DNA of 64,000 nt from Oscarella lobularis (Eukaryota > Porifera > Homoscleromorpha > Homosclerophorida > Oscarellidae): the NCBI RefSeq assembly GCF_947507565.1, contig NC_089178.1, forward strand, positions 434,001 to 498,000. The letters are read 5' to 3'. A program made the translations under genes and the position numbers. Each line of letters opens with the position of its first letter. The stretch's first letter is position 1. A model generated the notes under the pieces. That model saw only the letters and a program-made list of their open reading frames with translations, searched no databases and was not told where the DNA came from. Below are positions 32,314 to 43,726 of this stretch, one piece after another.

Positions 32314-35091
32314 TCAACATGATTCCTTTATCCTGTAGCGTGTTATGTATTTTCGAGTTTGTCTGGCTTCTGATCTTGATCTCTTTCTGTATTACAGGAA
32401 CGTTGTCATTTGTCATCCTATTCTTATAAGATTATACCTGGTACGTGCACATCGGCTCCAGCCAAAACTTCCACATCTTGTATGATAATTCTCGTCATAG
32501 TAAGTCGTAACATATGTTGTGTATTGATAATAAGTTGAGTAACTTTCTTGGCAAGCACCTTAAAAAGAAAAGCTCTATTAGAATAGAACGTTAAAATTGG
32601 CTTTCAAAGACAAACCGTGGCAGCAATTTGCTATGTCAGTATCACTGCCTATGCAATAGCTTCCTCCGTTGCAAGGTAAAGGATTATTGCAGCTTCTTGT
32701 TCGAGTACGATGACCCTTTCCGCAAGACTTTGAACAGCTACTCCAGCTGCTCCAACTAGACCAGCTCCCATTAACTAAATAAATGATCAAGTTTGCAAGA
32801 AAATGTCTTATTGCTTCCTTGTCACCTTTTTTGCATTGAGGCTCTTTTCCAGTCCAGGAGGCTTCTTTCGAAGAAGAACTTGGAAGGACGCACGTTCTCG
32901 TCTGGCTGCCAACTAAGGCAGATGAACTACAGCCACTGCACCAGTAAGTAGCCACAGAATTCGCTTTTGTTGAAGAAGCACTTAATTTCAGAGGAAATGT
33001 TGGATAGTGAAGGTTCGGACAGTAAGTCACTATAACGAGAAGTAATAAACGCTTGAGAATAGACAGGATAGCAACTCATACGTGAGCACTTTGGAGATAT
33101 TTGTGGATACCACTTTCCATCTTCCGAGCACGTGTATTCGGCAGCCCCAGTGTAGCGGTATCCTCTGGCGCAGTCATATCGCAGTCGCGCTCCGCAGCGA
33201 GAGTAGTGTATCTGATGGTCGCTCACGTACGCAATGTAGCCATTTGCTGGGGCGATTGGTCGCCTGCAGTATTGCACTGAAACAGAATGACGAGAGATTG
33301 ATACCCTGCAGCCTGAAATACCTCTTCGCCTCTTACGTCTGCAATATGGCGCAGTTGAAGGGGTCCACTGCACAAACTTGTTGCTTTGGTGAACAGCGCA
33401 CGTTTTTGTGTCCGGACCTTCTAGTTTGTAGCACTTGTTGCAGGTAAAGTTGACGGAAGAATTAGCTATTGCATTCGAGCTGTAGTTCACAGAACCGTTA
33501 TTGAGGATTAACTTCATTGGACAGTGCATGGCTAGAAGCCCAAGAGAACGAACGATTAATTAACAGCAATAAACAAAGCCTAATAAACATACCTTTGCAT
33601 TTAAGTGGATTGTTACTTCTCCATTTGCCATTTGTTTCGCAGGTGAACATATTGCTGCCTTCTTGTCTATAACCTGCATAGCAATTAAGCCGAACTTCTT
33701 CCAAGCATCCGTAAAATGATCTGTTTTGGTATTTGGGACGCAGAGGTACTAGGCCTGCATTAGGAACATTTGGAAAGCCTTCGCAAAACGCATCTTCAAT
33801 AACAAACAATATAAGTATGCCTTTTAGATAATAATGTTTCCTCACAGGAGCAATGTGGCGTTTTGACGTCGAACTTTGCACTGCCATTGTGCACGACACA
33901 CGTTCCGTTTAGCTTTCCGATAAGTCTGAAACAGGTACGACATTGAAACGATGCGGTGGTCCCAACCGAAAGAGTATTGTCACTGTATGTAATTACTCCT
34001 TGAGGTAATGTTCTCCTCAGACATTTCATTGCTAAAACAAGATGATTATAATTATAACCTGTGGTCTTCAATCATCTAATTTACGTTTGCATGAAGGATA
34101 GGTTGATGGTACCCAGTTGCCAAGTGGGTTGCATTGATAGAAGTGGCTGCCACTGTACTCATGGCCACTGTTGCAGGAATACTTCACAGTCGTTCCACAT
34201 TCAGACAGATTTTTATTGCTTGACGATAAAATAAAACCGTCCTTTAACAGTGGCGGACGACTACAAGGTACCGCTGTATAAAACAAAGTCAGAGACTGTA
34301 CGTGCCTTTGAAACAATACTTACGATTGCACTGTGATAGCTCTGTGTTGTTGCCTAGGCATTTTCTACCACCGTTGCAGGGCAGGGGATTGTTACAATAT
34401 CTGATTCTCAAGCGTTTTCCTCTGGCGCACGTTGTATCAGAATCGCACTTGCCCCAACTGCTCCACTCAGACCAGCCGCCGTCACCTGCAATAACAACAG
34501 GTCAGATGTGAGATACATGAGCCTAAATTGATCCTACGTTTTAGGCAATAGGGCTCCTTTCCTGACCAATACGCCTTTTTGTGCGTATGATCGGGCAGCA
34601 CGCATTTTCGCTGTCTACTTCCAATCAGCACAGACGGCATTCCGCAACTGGAGCAGCTGTAGTAGGCACTAGAATTGGCCTTTGTCGATGAGTACGTCAC
34701 GGTGAGAGGAGACGACGGGTTGAGATCGGGGCAGTGAGTAACTAGGGTTTACAAACAGGTAAGCTCGGCTATAGAAAGATGAACGATGGCCGCCGGCCTA
34801 CTGACCGGAACAATTGGGGTCCACTCCGGGAGTCCACTTTCCATTAGAACATCGGTATACTGTCGAACCAGAGTAGTGGTGTCCGTCATAGCATCCGTAA
34901 ATCACTTGCGAGCCACTTGCATAAACAATTTTGCCGTTTGCGAGAGACTTTGGTCTACTGCAAGGAGTAGCGACTACACACAGAAACACAACCGTAAAGA
35001 TATATATATATTAATTAAGGCTATTGAGAATTATCTCCGTACCAATGGTATAAGCAAAGGAGAGCAGGAGAACTGCAGAAAAGAACTTCAT
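32314..35091 (-). CDS. Secreted sushi (CCP) / thrombospondin-1 repeat protein
   Basis: The start exon at 35091 encodes a signal peptide ([17 protein letters not shown]). Then, roughly one exon each: CCP ([17 protein letters not shown]), a shorter CCP-like module ([21 protein letters not shown]), a TSP1 repeat ([10 protein letters not shown]), CCP ([17 protein letters not shown]), a CCP-like module ([19 protein letters not shown]), CCP ([12 protein letters not shown]), a CCP-like module, CCP ([12 protein letters not shown]), a CCP-like module ([19 protein letters not shown]), and a TSP1 repeat ([17 protein letters not shown]). The C-terminus is Tyr-rich with [11 protein letters not shown], then a basic tail ([19 protein letters not shown]) ending ESC. 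No membrane segment is visible, so it is probably secreted: extracellular matrix, adhesion or complement-like recognition are all possible. The final exon uses an intron near 32431-32396; stop at 32316-32314. Confidence 0.8.
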
Positions 35092-35137
35092 GGATGTATC
35101 GAACTCAATTCATTGGGCTAGGGCTGCTCAAAGGACA

Positions 35138-35148
35138 CTTATAAAGTG
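35138..35148 (-). promoter_or_regulatory. TATA-like element, sushi/TSP1 gene
   Basis: CACTTTATAAG on the minus strand lies about 50 bp upstream of the ATG at 35091. Confidence 0.4.
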
Positions 35149-35329
35149 TAAGTAAAAAACGGTGTGGTTTCTCCGTTTCTTGCGAGTGGTGAATGTCTCG
35201 TGACGTCGTGTTTCCACTTTGCGGAGGAGTTTTCCGTACTCTTCGGCTGTACGTACGTTGCCGCCTACACATGCAACGCATAAACAACGTGCGGCGTCGT
35301 GCGCCTAATCTACGCAGTGCGCACCAGAC

Positions 35330-36706
<1,377 letters not shown>

Positions 36707-37002
36707 TGTTTTGTGTAAGCAGTACGTAGGCTCTCTCGCTGAGCCACACTTACGTAGACGTTTTCTGTGTTCTTGGAATATGGACACCTAATTAACGCCT
36801 GTATACCAATAGTCAGCTGCGATACTGTGAGCAGCGAATACAGCGTGTCGTTTCATAGATACTTGCCCGATAATACGTTTGTGTGATGTTTTATTGCGCT
36901 GACAGACAAGAGAGCGAGTTTCTATAGACCGCCACGGCATGCAATACCGTAGGACTATAAAACGTTCAGCAGCAGCTGCAGCAGCTCATCGTTCAGTGTT
37001 TT

Positions 37003-37458
37003 TCATGGGGCATGAACACCATAGCAGACGAGACTGAAGTGAAGAATTTTGCCTATCCAGCTGCTTTCACCTCCGCTTTCACATCCGCTTGACGTTCGCA
37101 ATTTCAGAAAAACGTCGTTGTTTGTAGTTTCCATTTGAACTTGACCGTCGTAGTCGCGAAAGGAGAATTGACATGCTGGGGCGTGCAGATACGGGTCGCT
37201 GAATGAAATTTTGAGTTGGTTCGAGATTGTCACTGTAGCCGAATCTGCGTTGAAATTGGCGTTTCCCGCGAAAGACGTGCTAGTGACGGGATACAAAGCA
37301 GGAGCAGAAGGCATACCGACGAACTTGGCAGTCAACACGGATATGCCAAATTGTTGCGTACCGTGGGCAGCAGGACTTATCACGATAGTGTCGACCTGAA
37401 TAGCGTGGACAGCAACGGTGCAAAAAACTGCACTGAAGACGAGCCAGAGAGAATTCAT
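37003..37458 (-). CDS. Small secreted protein, family unknown
   Basis: Single open frame of 151 codons from the ATG at 37458. It begins with a strong signal peptide (MNSLWLVFSAVFCTVAVHA) and continues as a beta-rich, Ser/Thr/Asn-rich sequence with few cysteines (PACQFSFRDYDGQV; RTSSGCESGG; LVCYG). A TATA-like CATAAAAC lies at about 37534-37541 on the minus strand, 75 bp upstream of the ATG. I do not recognise the family; a small lectin-like or immunoglobulin-like secreted fold would fit but is not shown. Confidence 0.6.
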   Translation of the reverse strand: MNSLWLVFSAVFCTVAVHAIQVDTIVISPAAHGTQQFGISVLTAKFVGMPSAPALYPVTSTSFAGNANFNADSATVTISNQLKISFSDPYLHAPACQFSFRDYDGQVQMETTNNDVFLKLRTSSGCESGGESSWIGKILHFSLVCYGVHAP

Positions 37459-38683
37459 GTCCTTGGGTTGTTGAGGTCGTTTCGAGGAGGAGAAAGATTC
37501 AAAGACTTGTGAACAACAGTGAGTGAATGCATCTCGTTTTATGCAGTACTCTTGTTCATATATTTAGAATGCTCTTCTTGGGTTTCTCACCAAAGCAGAC
37601 TGAAGTAATAAACTTGGGTCCGGCGAGATGACGGAGGTCCGACTGAAGCAATAAAATCGGGTCCGGTAAGATGACAGGCTTTGTTCGTCGTTCTAAGTAG
37701 ACTGAAGGCAAGTTTCTGCTCCGAATTTATTTGGAACCGAGTTTTGCAGTTGATCATCTCGATTGTGTGTAAATAACTGCAGTAGGCCGTTTGGATTCGT
37801 GGGAAGATCCTGCAGAAGTGGACCGCACCCTGTCTAAGCTCGCAGTCTAGAATGCATCTTATCTAACGGGAACTGTTCAGAAATAGTAACGGCTATTTAG
37901 AGTAGGATCCGTCACAACAAGCTGCTGAGGATGCGGTCAGGGACTCGAGAGCATCTTCTACCAGATACATGTATGTATTTTTGTCTAAAACAAAGGAAAG
38001 TGCAATTTTGGACTGATGACAACACGCAGCGGCGCTCAAACTTACTCTGAGAGCGGTACCAGCAAAAAAAAAAACAGTGTTGCTTATATAATTTTGTTTG
38101 ACAGTCAATTAGAGGCGCCTTCAGTTTCAGAATGATTAATTTAGTTTCTTAGGCAACTTCATACCTACCATAGCTTCGCTCTGACACTCGGAAAGCGGGA
38201 GCATAGGACGAAAAATGCTTACAGGGTGCTGGAAAGCAGCACGATTTGATTCAGGTTATTTTAAGCACAGATCACTTTAAAGATTAACCGGTTTATGTCT
38301 TTTTGTGTAGAGAGGAGCCTGCTTTTATTGTGCATGAATATTCTCGTACGTGGCTAAGGAGGAGGAGAGAAAACGGGAGTCGTTGCCTCTGACCTTTCGA
38401 GTATCGTGCAAGTGCGCGGGACGCACGGGGAGAAGGATACCGTTTCAGGTGCGCTGAATGCAATACAGGGACGACCACTTCTGATAGTGTACTGTATGTG
38501 CATAGGTATTAGGTGCTCGACTTGGGTCTCTCATTTCAAGCAGATTTGGTCTGAAACCCGATCTGAGACGGCCTTGTCTTGAGGCAGGATTTGGATTGGC
38601 TGAAATAAAGGTACAGTATAGTGTATCCAGAAAGACATTGACTTCCATCTTTTTAAGGCTGGAAGCATTGTCTTGGATCCGAT
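37459..38683. other. Intergenic, no supported gene
   Basis: Contains the short tandem repeat at 37598-37675 and otherwise nothing I can name. A stretch at 38480-38640 has weakly inverted ends (TAGTGTACTGTA and TACAGTATAGTG), possibly an old short transposon, not convincing. Confidence 0.4.
37598..37675. repeat. Two-copy tandem repeat, period 43 bp
   Basis: GACTGAAGTAATAAACTTGG at 37598 recurs as GACTGAAGCAATAAAATCGG at 37641; both are followed by GTCCGG and AGATGAC. A third fragment (AGACTGAAGG) appears near 37697. Confidence 0.7.
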
Positions 38684-39105
38684 GTGGGGAATCGAAGCAG
38701 CCACGGAGTGGAAAGTACGGGGGGAAACGTGGACAAGGGGGAACAGTCGAGCATTCTACACAATTGGAGTAGGTCTCAGCTGGAGATTGCATCCTCCAAC
38801 GTTCAGTTTGCTGGTACGAGCAATGTTCATCTTCTTCAAACTGATGCTACAGGTTCGTTTATTTCCTCAAATAATTCTGTCAATAGTTTTGGACTTAGAG
38901 AACTCTCTCCAGCCTTTGCACAAGAGTTATGCAGGTGAAAATAAGTGGCGCATGGCTTGTCTATGGAATTCTTAGGATAATGAGTTTGGATGGACGAGTC
39001 GTTCTGCTCAGTTCTTTGGAAGAGAATACAGACACTTTTATCGTGCACGATATTCATCAGATAAGCTTGGGCGACCTACAAGGCGTCAAGCGGTTGCTGT
39101 GGTAG
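38684..39105 (+). CDS. Short two-exon orphan ORF (start not resolved)
   Basis: An open frame at 38684-38934 (ending SFGLRELSPAFAQELC) meets a GTGAAA donor. A 41-nt intron (38935-38975, acceptor CTTAG) joins in frame to MSLDGRVVLLSSLEENTDTF, IVHDIHQISLGDLQGVKRLL and stop TAG at 39103-39105. Residue composition on both sides looks like protein and the join keeps frame. No ATG was found at the 5' end of the first exon, so an upstream exon is needed. I do not recognise the family. It may be a fragment of a larger or dead gene. Confidence 0.35.
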
Positions 39106-40606
39106 CGAAAGTGTAACACAGTTACACTGCATTCGTTTTGTGAAATTCTCTATTTGCGAATTTACACGCTTTTTCTAGCGCACGGTAGGCTCTCGAACAG
39201 CGAACTAAAAATTTTCCCGTGCACGGCTCTTTTGTCTAAATACGACTCGGATAGAGTCTCCGAGACCATCGAACCTCCGTCTCCTCCATTTTGGATCACG
39301 GGACCGGCGCTGCAACTCCTGCTTTTGCTATTTCGTCTTCGTTTAGGCCCTCACCGAGCTCTGTTGCGTTCGCGAAGCCTCCTTTAGGTCCAAAAACGAA
39401 ATCGCGGTCTTCGATTCCGGCTCTGAGCGCATTTCTTAGGCGAATCGCGCGAAAATCGCTTGCCTCTCCTCGCTTGATCAATCCGATTAGAAAAACGTCC
39501 GTTGGATCGCAGGCTAAGCGAGAAATAAATCCTGTCTCCAAATACGCGACGGCCAAACGTTCGAGTCATGATTTTTTTATTTCCACGCACACGCACACAG
39601 CGATTTCACAGCACACTCATGCAAAAAATAATTTAATACTGTATCTTTCGATCGTTCAGTCTTCGTCGTGGATCTCTCGCTTTTCTTCGTGCTCGTCGTC
39701 GATCTGTCCATTCTTCCTTCTGTCTTCGCGGTCTTCGTTATCCAGCGCGCGCGCGACCTAAAAAATCCTCCTGGTTTCCATGCACCTAAAAAAAAAAGAA
39801 AATTAGTCTCTGCCAAATAATCGTTGTACGTACCTTTTTGTTGCGTCCGTATTAGCGTTATCCAGGCTACACCGCGTGGAGGTTCGGACGCTTCGTAGCC
39901 CAGGGAAGTCTTCGCAAAGCGATGACTCCCTTCCAAAAAGTTTCGGGCGAGTTGCGACTTCCTCGGCCCCCCCAATCAGTATCCGCCTGGACGAGTAGTC
40001 GGTCCCTAATACCGAGTCCCCCGGCGCGACGATACCTGACCACATTGGTAAGCACAAGGCTAAGAACCAGGGCTTCTGGGTTGGAGAACGGCCGACCACT
40101 GTTTGTAGAGGCCGACAAGAAAGACAGTGCAATGCCGAAATGACTTCACCTGAGCCGGATCATCCTCGGTCTAATCGTGCTATCGGGTGAGACAAGTGCC
40201 GGCAACCAGGCCATAAATGAACACCCCCTCCAAGCCGTAACCGCTCGAGCCTAGCGCGGTTCGTGCTTGTTAGCAACAATAAGACCTAAGCGATCGTTTC
40301 GCCCAGTGCGCGCACCGAGGCCGAAGCCCCCCTTCGCCCTGCCTACGGGCTCCGGCACGGTAAAAACCGTGGGCCGCGCTGATCCGCCAATCCAGACTTG
40401 CCTTTTGCCTTCCCCCGAGCCGGTCCGTTCAAGGACGAGACGCAGCGAACCGCGAAACATCCACCCTCAGCCGCAACTGAAGGAAATCGATTGTGCGCTT
40501 CGCTTTTGAACAGCGTAGCCCCACCCAGCGCTCTCATTGGTCCGTTGGAGTCACGTGAGGCTCATCCAGCGCGCTGATTTGTTCCACCGAATAGGCGTGA
40601 ATTTGT
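39106..40606. other. GC-rich region without a firm gene
   Basis: About 1.5 kb, richer in GC than its neighbours and open in several frames on both strands because stops are rare. One minus-strand frame can be spliced across a plausible intron (donor GTACGT near 39834, T-rich acceptor ending TTTTAG near 39787), joining WITLIRTQQK to GAWKPGGFF, but no protein family is recognised. It may be promoter, non-coding RNA or an orphan gene. Confidence 0.3.
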
Positions 40607-40629
40607 AAACCGGTTTTGAATACCGGTTT
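40607..40629. promoter_or_regulatory. Paired AACCGGTT-type sites upstream of QSOX
   Basis: A perfect palindrome AAACCGGTTT (40607-40616) and a second ACCGGTTT (40622-40629). AACCGGTT is the known consensus of Grainyhead-family factors; a role here is inference. Confidence 0.35.
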
Positions 40630-40848
40630 GACTAATGATTACTCAGCAATTTATTTTTGGTAACGAAATGATGCAAGATTTCACGCGCTGCACTCAAGAT
40701 GGAGGAAATGCCTCGTGGCTGCCTTTCTTCTTTTCTTCGCGATTGCGGAACACATGCGAGGTACTGTACTTTCGAAGGCCCACAAAATGCCGCTGAAACG
40801 ATTTATACGGGACGCAGAAACTCGCCTTCCCGTATAAACCCGTTATTT

Positions 40849-43379
40849 ATGCTTAGATCGACTTTCCTAGTCCTCAGCGTGATCCTCGACGTCTCCACGG
40901 GATCGTGGAACTGCGATTTATACTCGGAAGGCGACAATCTTGTCTGCGCGAAAAAGGGAACCCTTACCGAGACGATTCGTCGCAATCAGTGGACGTGGCT
41001 GGTCGAATTCTATTCGAGCTGGTGTGGCCATTGCCAGTATTTTGCACCAACGTGGAAAAAATTCGCTCATTCGTTAGAAAGTCAGTCAGGGTAGATAGAT
41101 CACCACGGATCGCCTGTTTTCTCTAACGGAATTAAATATAAATTGTATAGGGTTCTGTAGAATTTTTAATTTTGTAACTGTTTACTGTCTGTTGCTATGC
41201 TATACTATTGCGTTATTCTAGATTGGTCTCCTGTCGTTCGAATAGCAGTCATTGATTGCCCGTCAAATGGGAATCTAGACGTATGTCGGAAATTTGATAT
41301 CGGCGGCTATCCAACGGTCAAGGTAAGTAAAAATCCAACGAGATTTTAGAGGAATTCTTCTCAGCGTTTTTCTTAGTTGTTTCACGCTGGTTCTAATGAC
41401 AATGATGTAGGCGAAGTTGTTGGTAAGAGGAAAGGGGGGCTATAGCTTAGATAAGATAACTTTGCTAGACGCCAGAGAAGTCTCCTCTTTGCGTCACACA
41501 GTAATCAGGCTAATTGAATCTTCAAGTCGAAAGCCGAGTAGTTGGCCAGCAATGGAGCCTGTTCAAAGGCAAGAGTTTTGTTTAGCTGAATATCTTTATT
41601 TTGTCATTTTTTTGCTGTTTATCTAGTTATGAGAGTCTTCAGGATTTGCTGAAAAAGGAGAGGAAAAAGAATGTAGCAATCGTTTTTGAAGCAAGCGACT
41701 CGTTTCTTGGTAGAGAGGTCAGTTTTAGAAAGAGCAGAAACTCAGTAAGGAAGTGGTATGTCTATATAGCTAATGTTGGAGATGATCAGCCAACCTTATA
41801 TGCTAGTTTTGAGAGTAACAAAAGACCAGGTAGCAGTGATAGCTGTATTATTTTCAGATTATGCAATTTCACATTTTTTATTAGAGCGATCTGTGTTCCA
41901 AGTTGAACGTGAACAGATTTCCGACGTTGCTGACGTACACAGCTACCAAACGAGTGCCAGAAATCGTTAAGTAAAGCTAGTACACGTACAGAATATTCAA
42001 AACGTTTTAGAACGTATTTTCTGCCTAGATGTCAGTCCAAGGACGCTGCCGGATTCAAAGAAGCGTTACACCGATGGATCGGAGGTGTGCCTGAGGTTGG
42101 AGAGGCAGAACAATCGAATTTGAAAGATGAAAAAAGTCGAAGTGTTCAAGCGGAGTTTGATTATCACTCCAAGTGAGATTGGCTAATTATATGTCAAACC
42201 AAGTTGCACGTTTATTTCTTCTGTATCAGATTAACAACGGTTTACGCTGAAGACTTAGTGGGAGCTCTGAGCTACGCATTTCGTCACGAGGTCCTCCTTC
42301 AGAGGCTCGTCGGACGACGACTCAAAGTTCTCACTTCATTTGTGAATGCTGTCGATCAGGTACATCCAAGTAACATCACGGGCGCATATTAGCATTAATA
42401 ATTTCGTTTACTCTTTATCCTTTGTAGTGTTAGCAATGCGTTTTTTTTTCCTTCATTGTATTTGTTTCTTCTAGTGCTTGCCTTTACCAGGAAATACGAA
42501 AAGGATTATCGCTCAAATCAACTCCAGACTCTCTCTCGCTCTCAAAAGCGGCAATCTAGAAGCCAGCTCGTGGAATCGCATGATAAACAAACAGGTAAAG
42601 TTAGACAGCGATTAGAAGAAGGCTTATAAGCTAGCTTCGAATTTCTTCAGAGATTATCAAATAGCTTGCCTGATCCGGTGCAGTGGCACGGCTGCAAGGG
42701 AAAAGAGCCGCATCTGCGTGGATACCCGTGCAGTTTATGGACGCTCATGCATACCATGGTGACGAACTGTGCCAAGAAATTCGTGCACGATTGCCCGGCG
42801 ACTCGTTCGCTTGCATCGAGCGGTCAGCGTCTCATCGTCGGTCGCGAAGAGATCGGCGCCTATCGTCTTTTGCTGATCGCGCGAGATTTTATAGGGGAAT
42901 TTTTCAGTTGCGTCGAATGCCGGAATCACTTCCTCGAAATGGCTCGCGACTTGGACGAGACGAAAATGACGGCGCGCGACGCCGTGTTGTGGCTGTGGCG
43001 CGCTCACAACAGGGTGAACGATCGACTGAAGAACGATCCTCTCCTGCCAAAAATTCAGTTTCCGTCGACAGAGGATTGTTCTCAATGTTGCCTTGCATCC
43101 GACACGAACTTGGAGTGCTCGAAATGGGATGAAGATCGCGTGCTGTGTTTTCTACTGGACACGTATCAATTGAAGTCGATTCGAGTGGGCGCCGAGACGA
43201 ATTCCGTGGGGAGTCAAAGCACTGCGCGTGTACCGTCGCTTCCTCACGAGCTCGACTCGAGTTGGACGTTCTGCAGGATTTTCTACTTCGGAATTTTTCT
43301 AGGACTTGTTCTTTTATTTCGGAAGCTGCCTAAATCGAGGCGATGTAGGAGGAGAAAAACGAAGGATGCTCTGGTATAG
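40849..43379 (+). CDS. QSOX: Quiescin sulfhydryl oxidase (QSOX)
   Basis: I choose the ATG at 40849, which begins a signal peptide (MLRSTFLVLSVILDVSTGSW); the frame is open from an upstream ATG at 40699 that would bury it. A thioredoxin/PDI-like domain follows with the active site WCGHC (about 41019-41033), then GGYPTVKLFHAGSND in the next exons. A second thioredoxin-like region and helical linker lead to the Erv/ALR FAD domain (from about 42650: PHLRGYPCSLWTLMHT; FSCVECRNHFLEMARDL with the CxxC; AVLWLWRAHNRVNDRL), and a further CSQCC. The last exon ends in a membrane span (FCRIFYFGIFLGLVLLF) and a basic tail. QSOX makes disulfides in secretory proteins, passing electrons to oxygen and giving hydrogen peroxide. 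The TM form matches long animal QSOX isoforms. Confidence 0.92.
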
Positions 43380-43726
43380 TTCGGTAAAGAGTTTTTCTAC
43401 GCGCATGTTCCATCGAAATTATTCTATTAAATCAATCATTTCTTGAAACCCTTTTATCAGGACGGTTACTTTAATTAATCAATCGACTGATGCACACATC
43501 TTTTTATATAGGAACAAGCTCTGTTTCAATTGACTACTCAGTGGTTGGTTATCCTGTGACCAGTATTACCTAACACCTTCATTCCGGAGGACACTTTTGT
43601 TGAAAGCACTGACGTCATCGGCGTTGAACATCCGGGCAGCGTGAGACAGCCACCCACATAAAAAGAGCATTTCTATGCGCTCTCTGCCGAACAAAGCATT
43701 CTGGAATTAAAAAACCGACTCGCCGC

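Noticed and set aside
38480-38640. Possible short inverted-repeat transposon
   Set aside because: Terminal similarity is imperfect, no target-site duplication could be identified and no second copy is in the window.
39291-39761. 156-codon plus-strand and 86-codon minus-strand frames
   Set aside because: Both begin at TTG, overlap each other and lie in GC-rich DNA with few stops.
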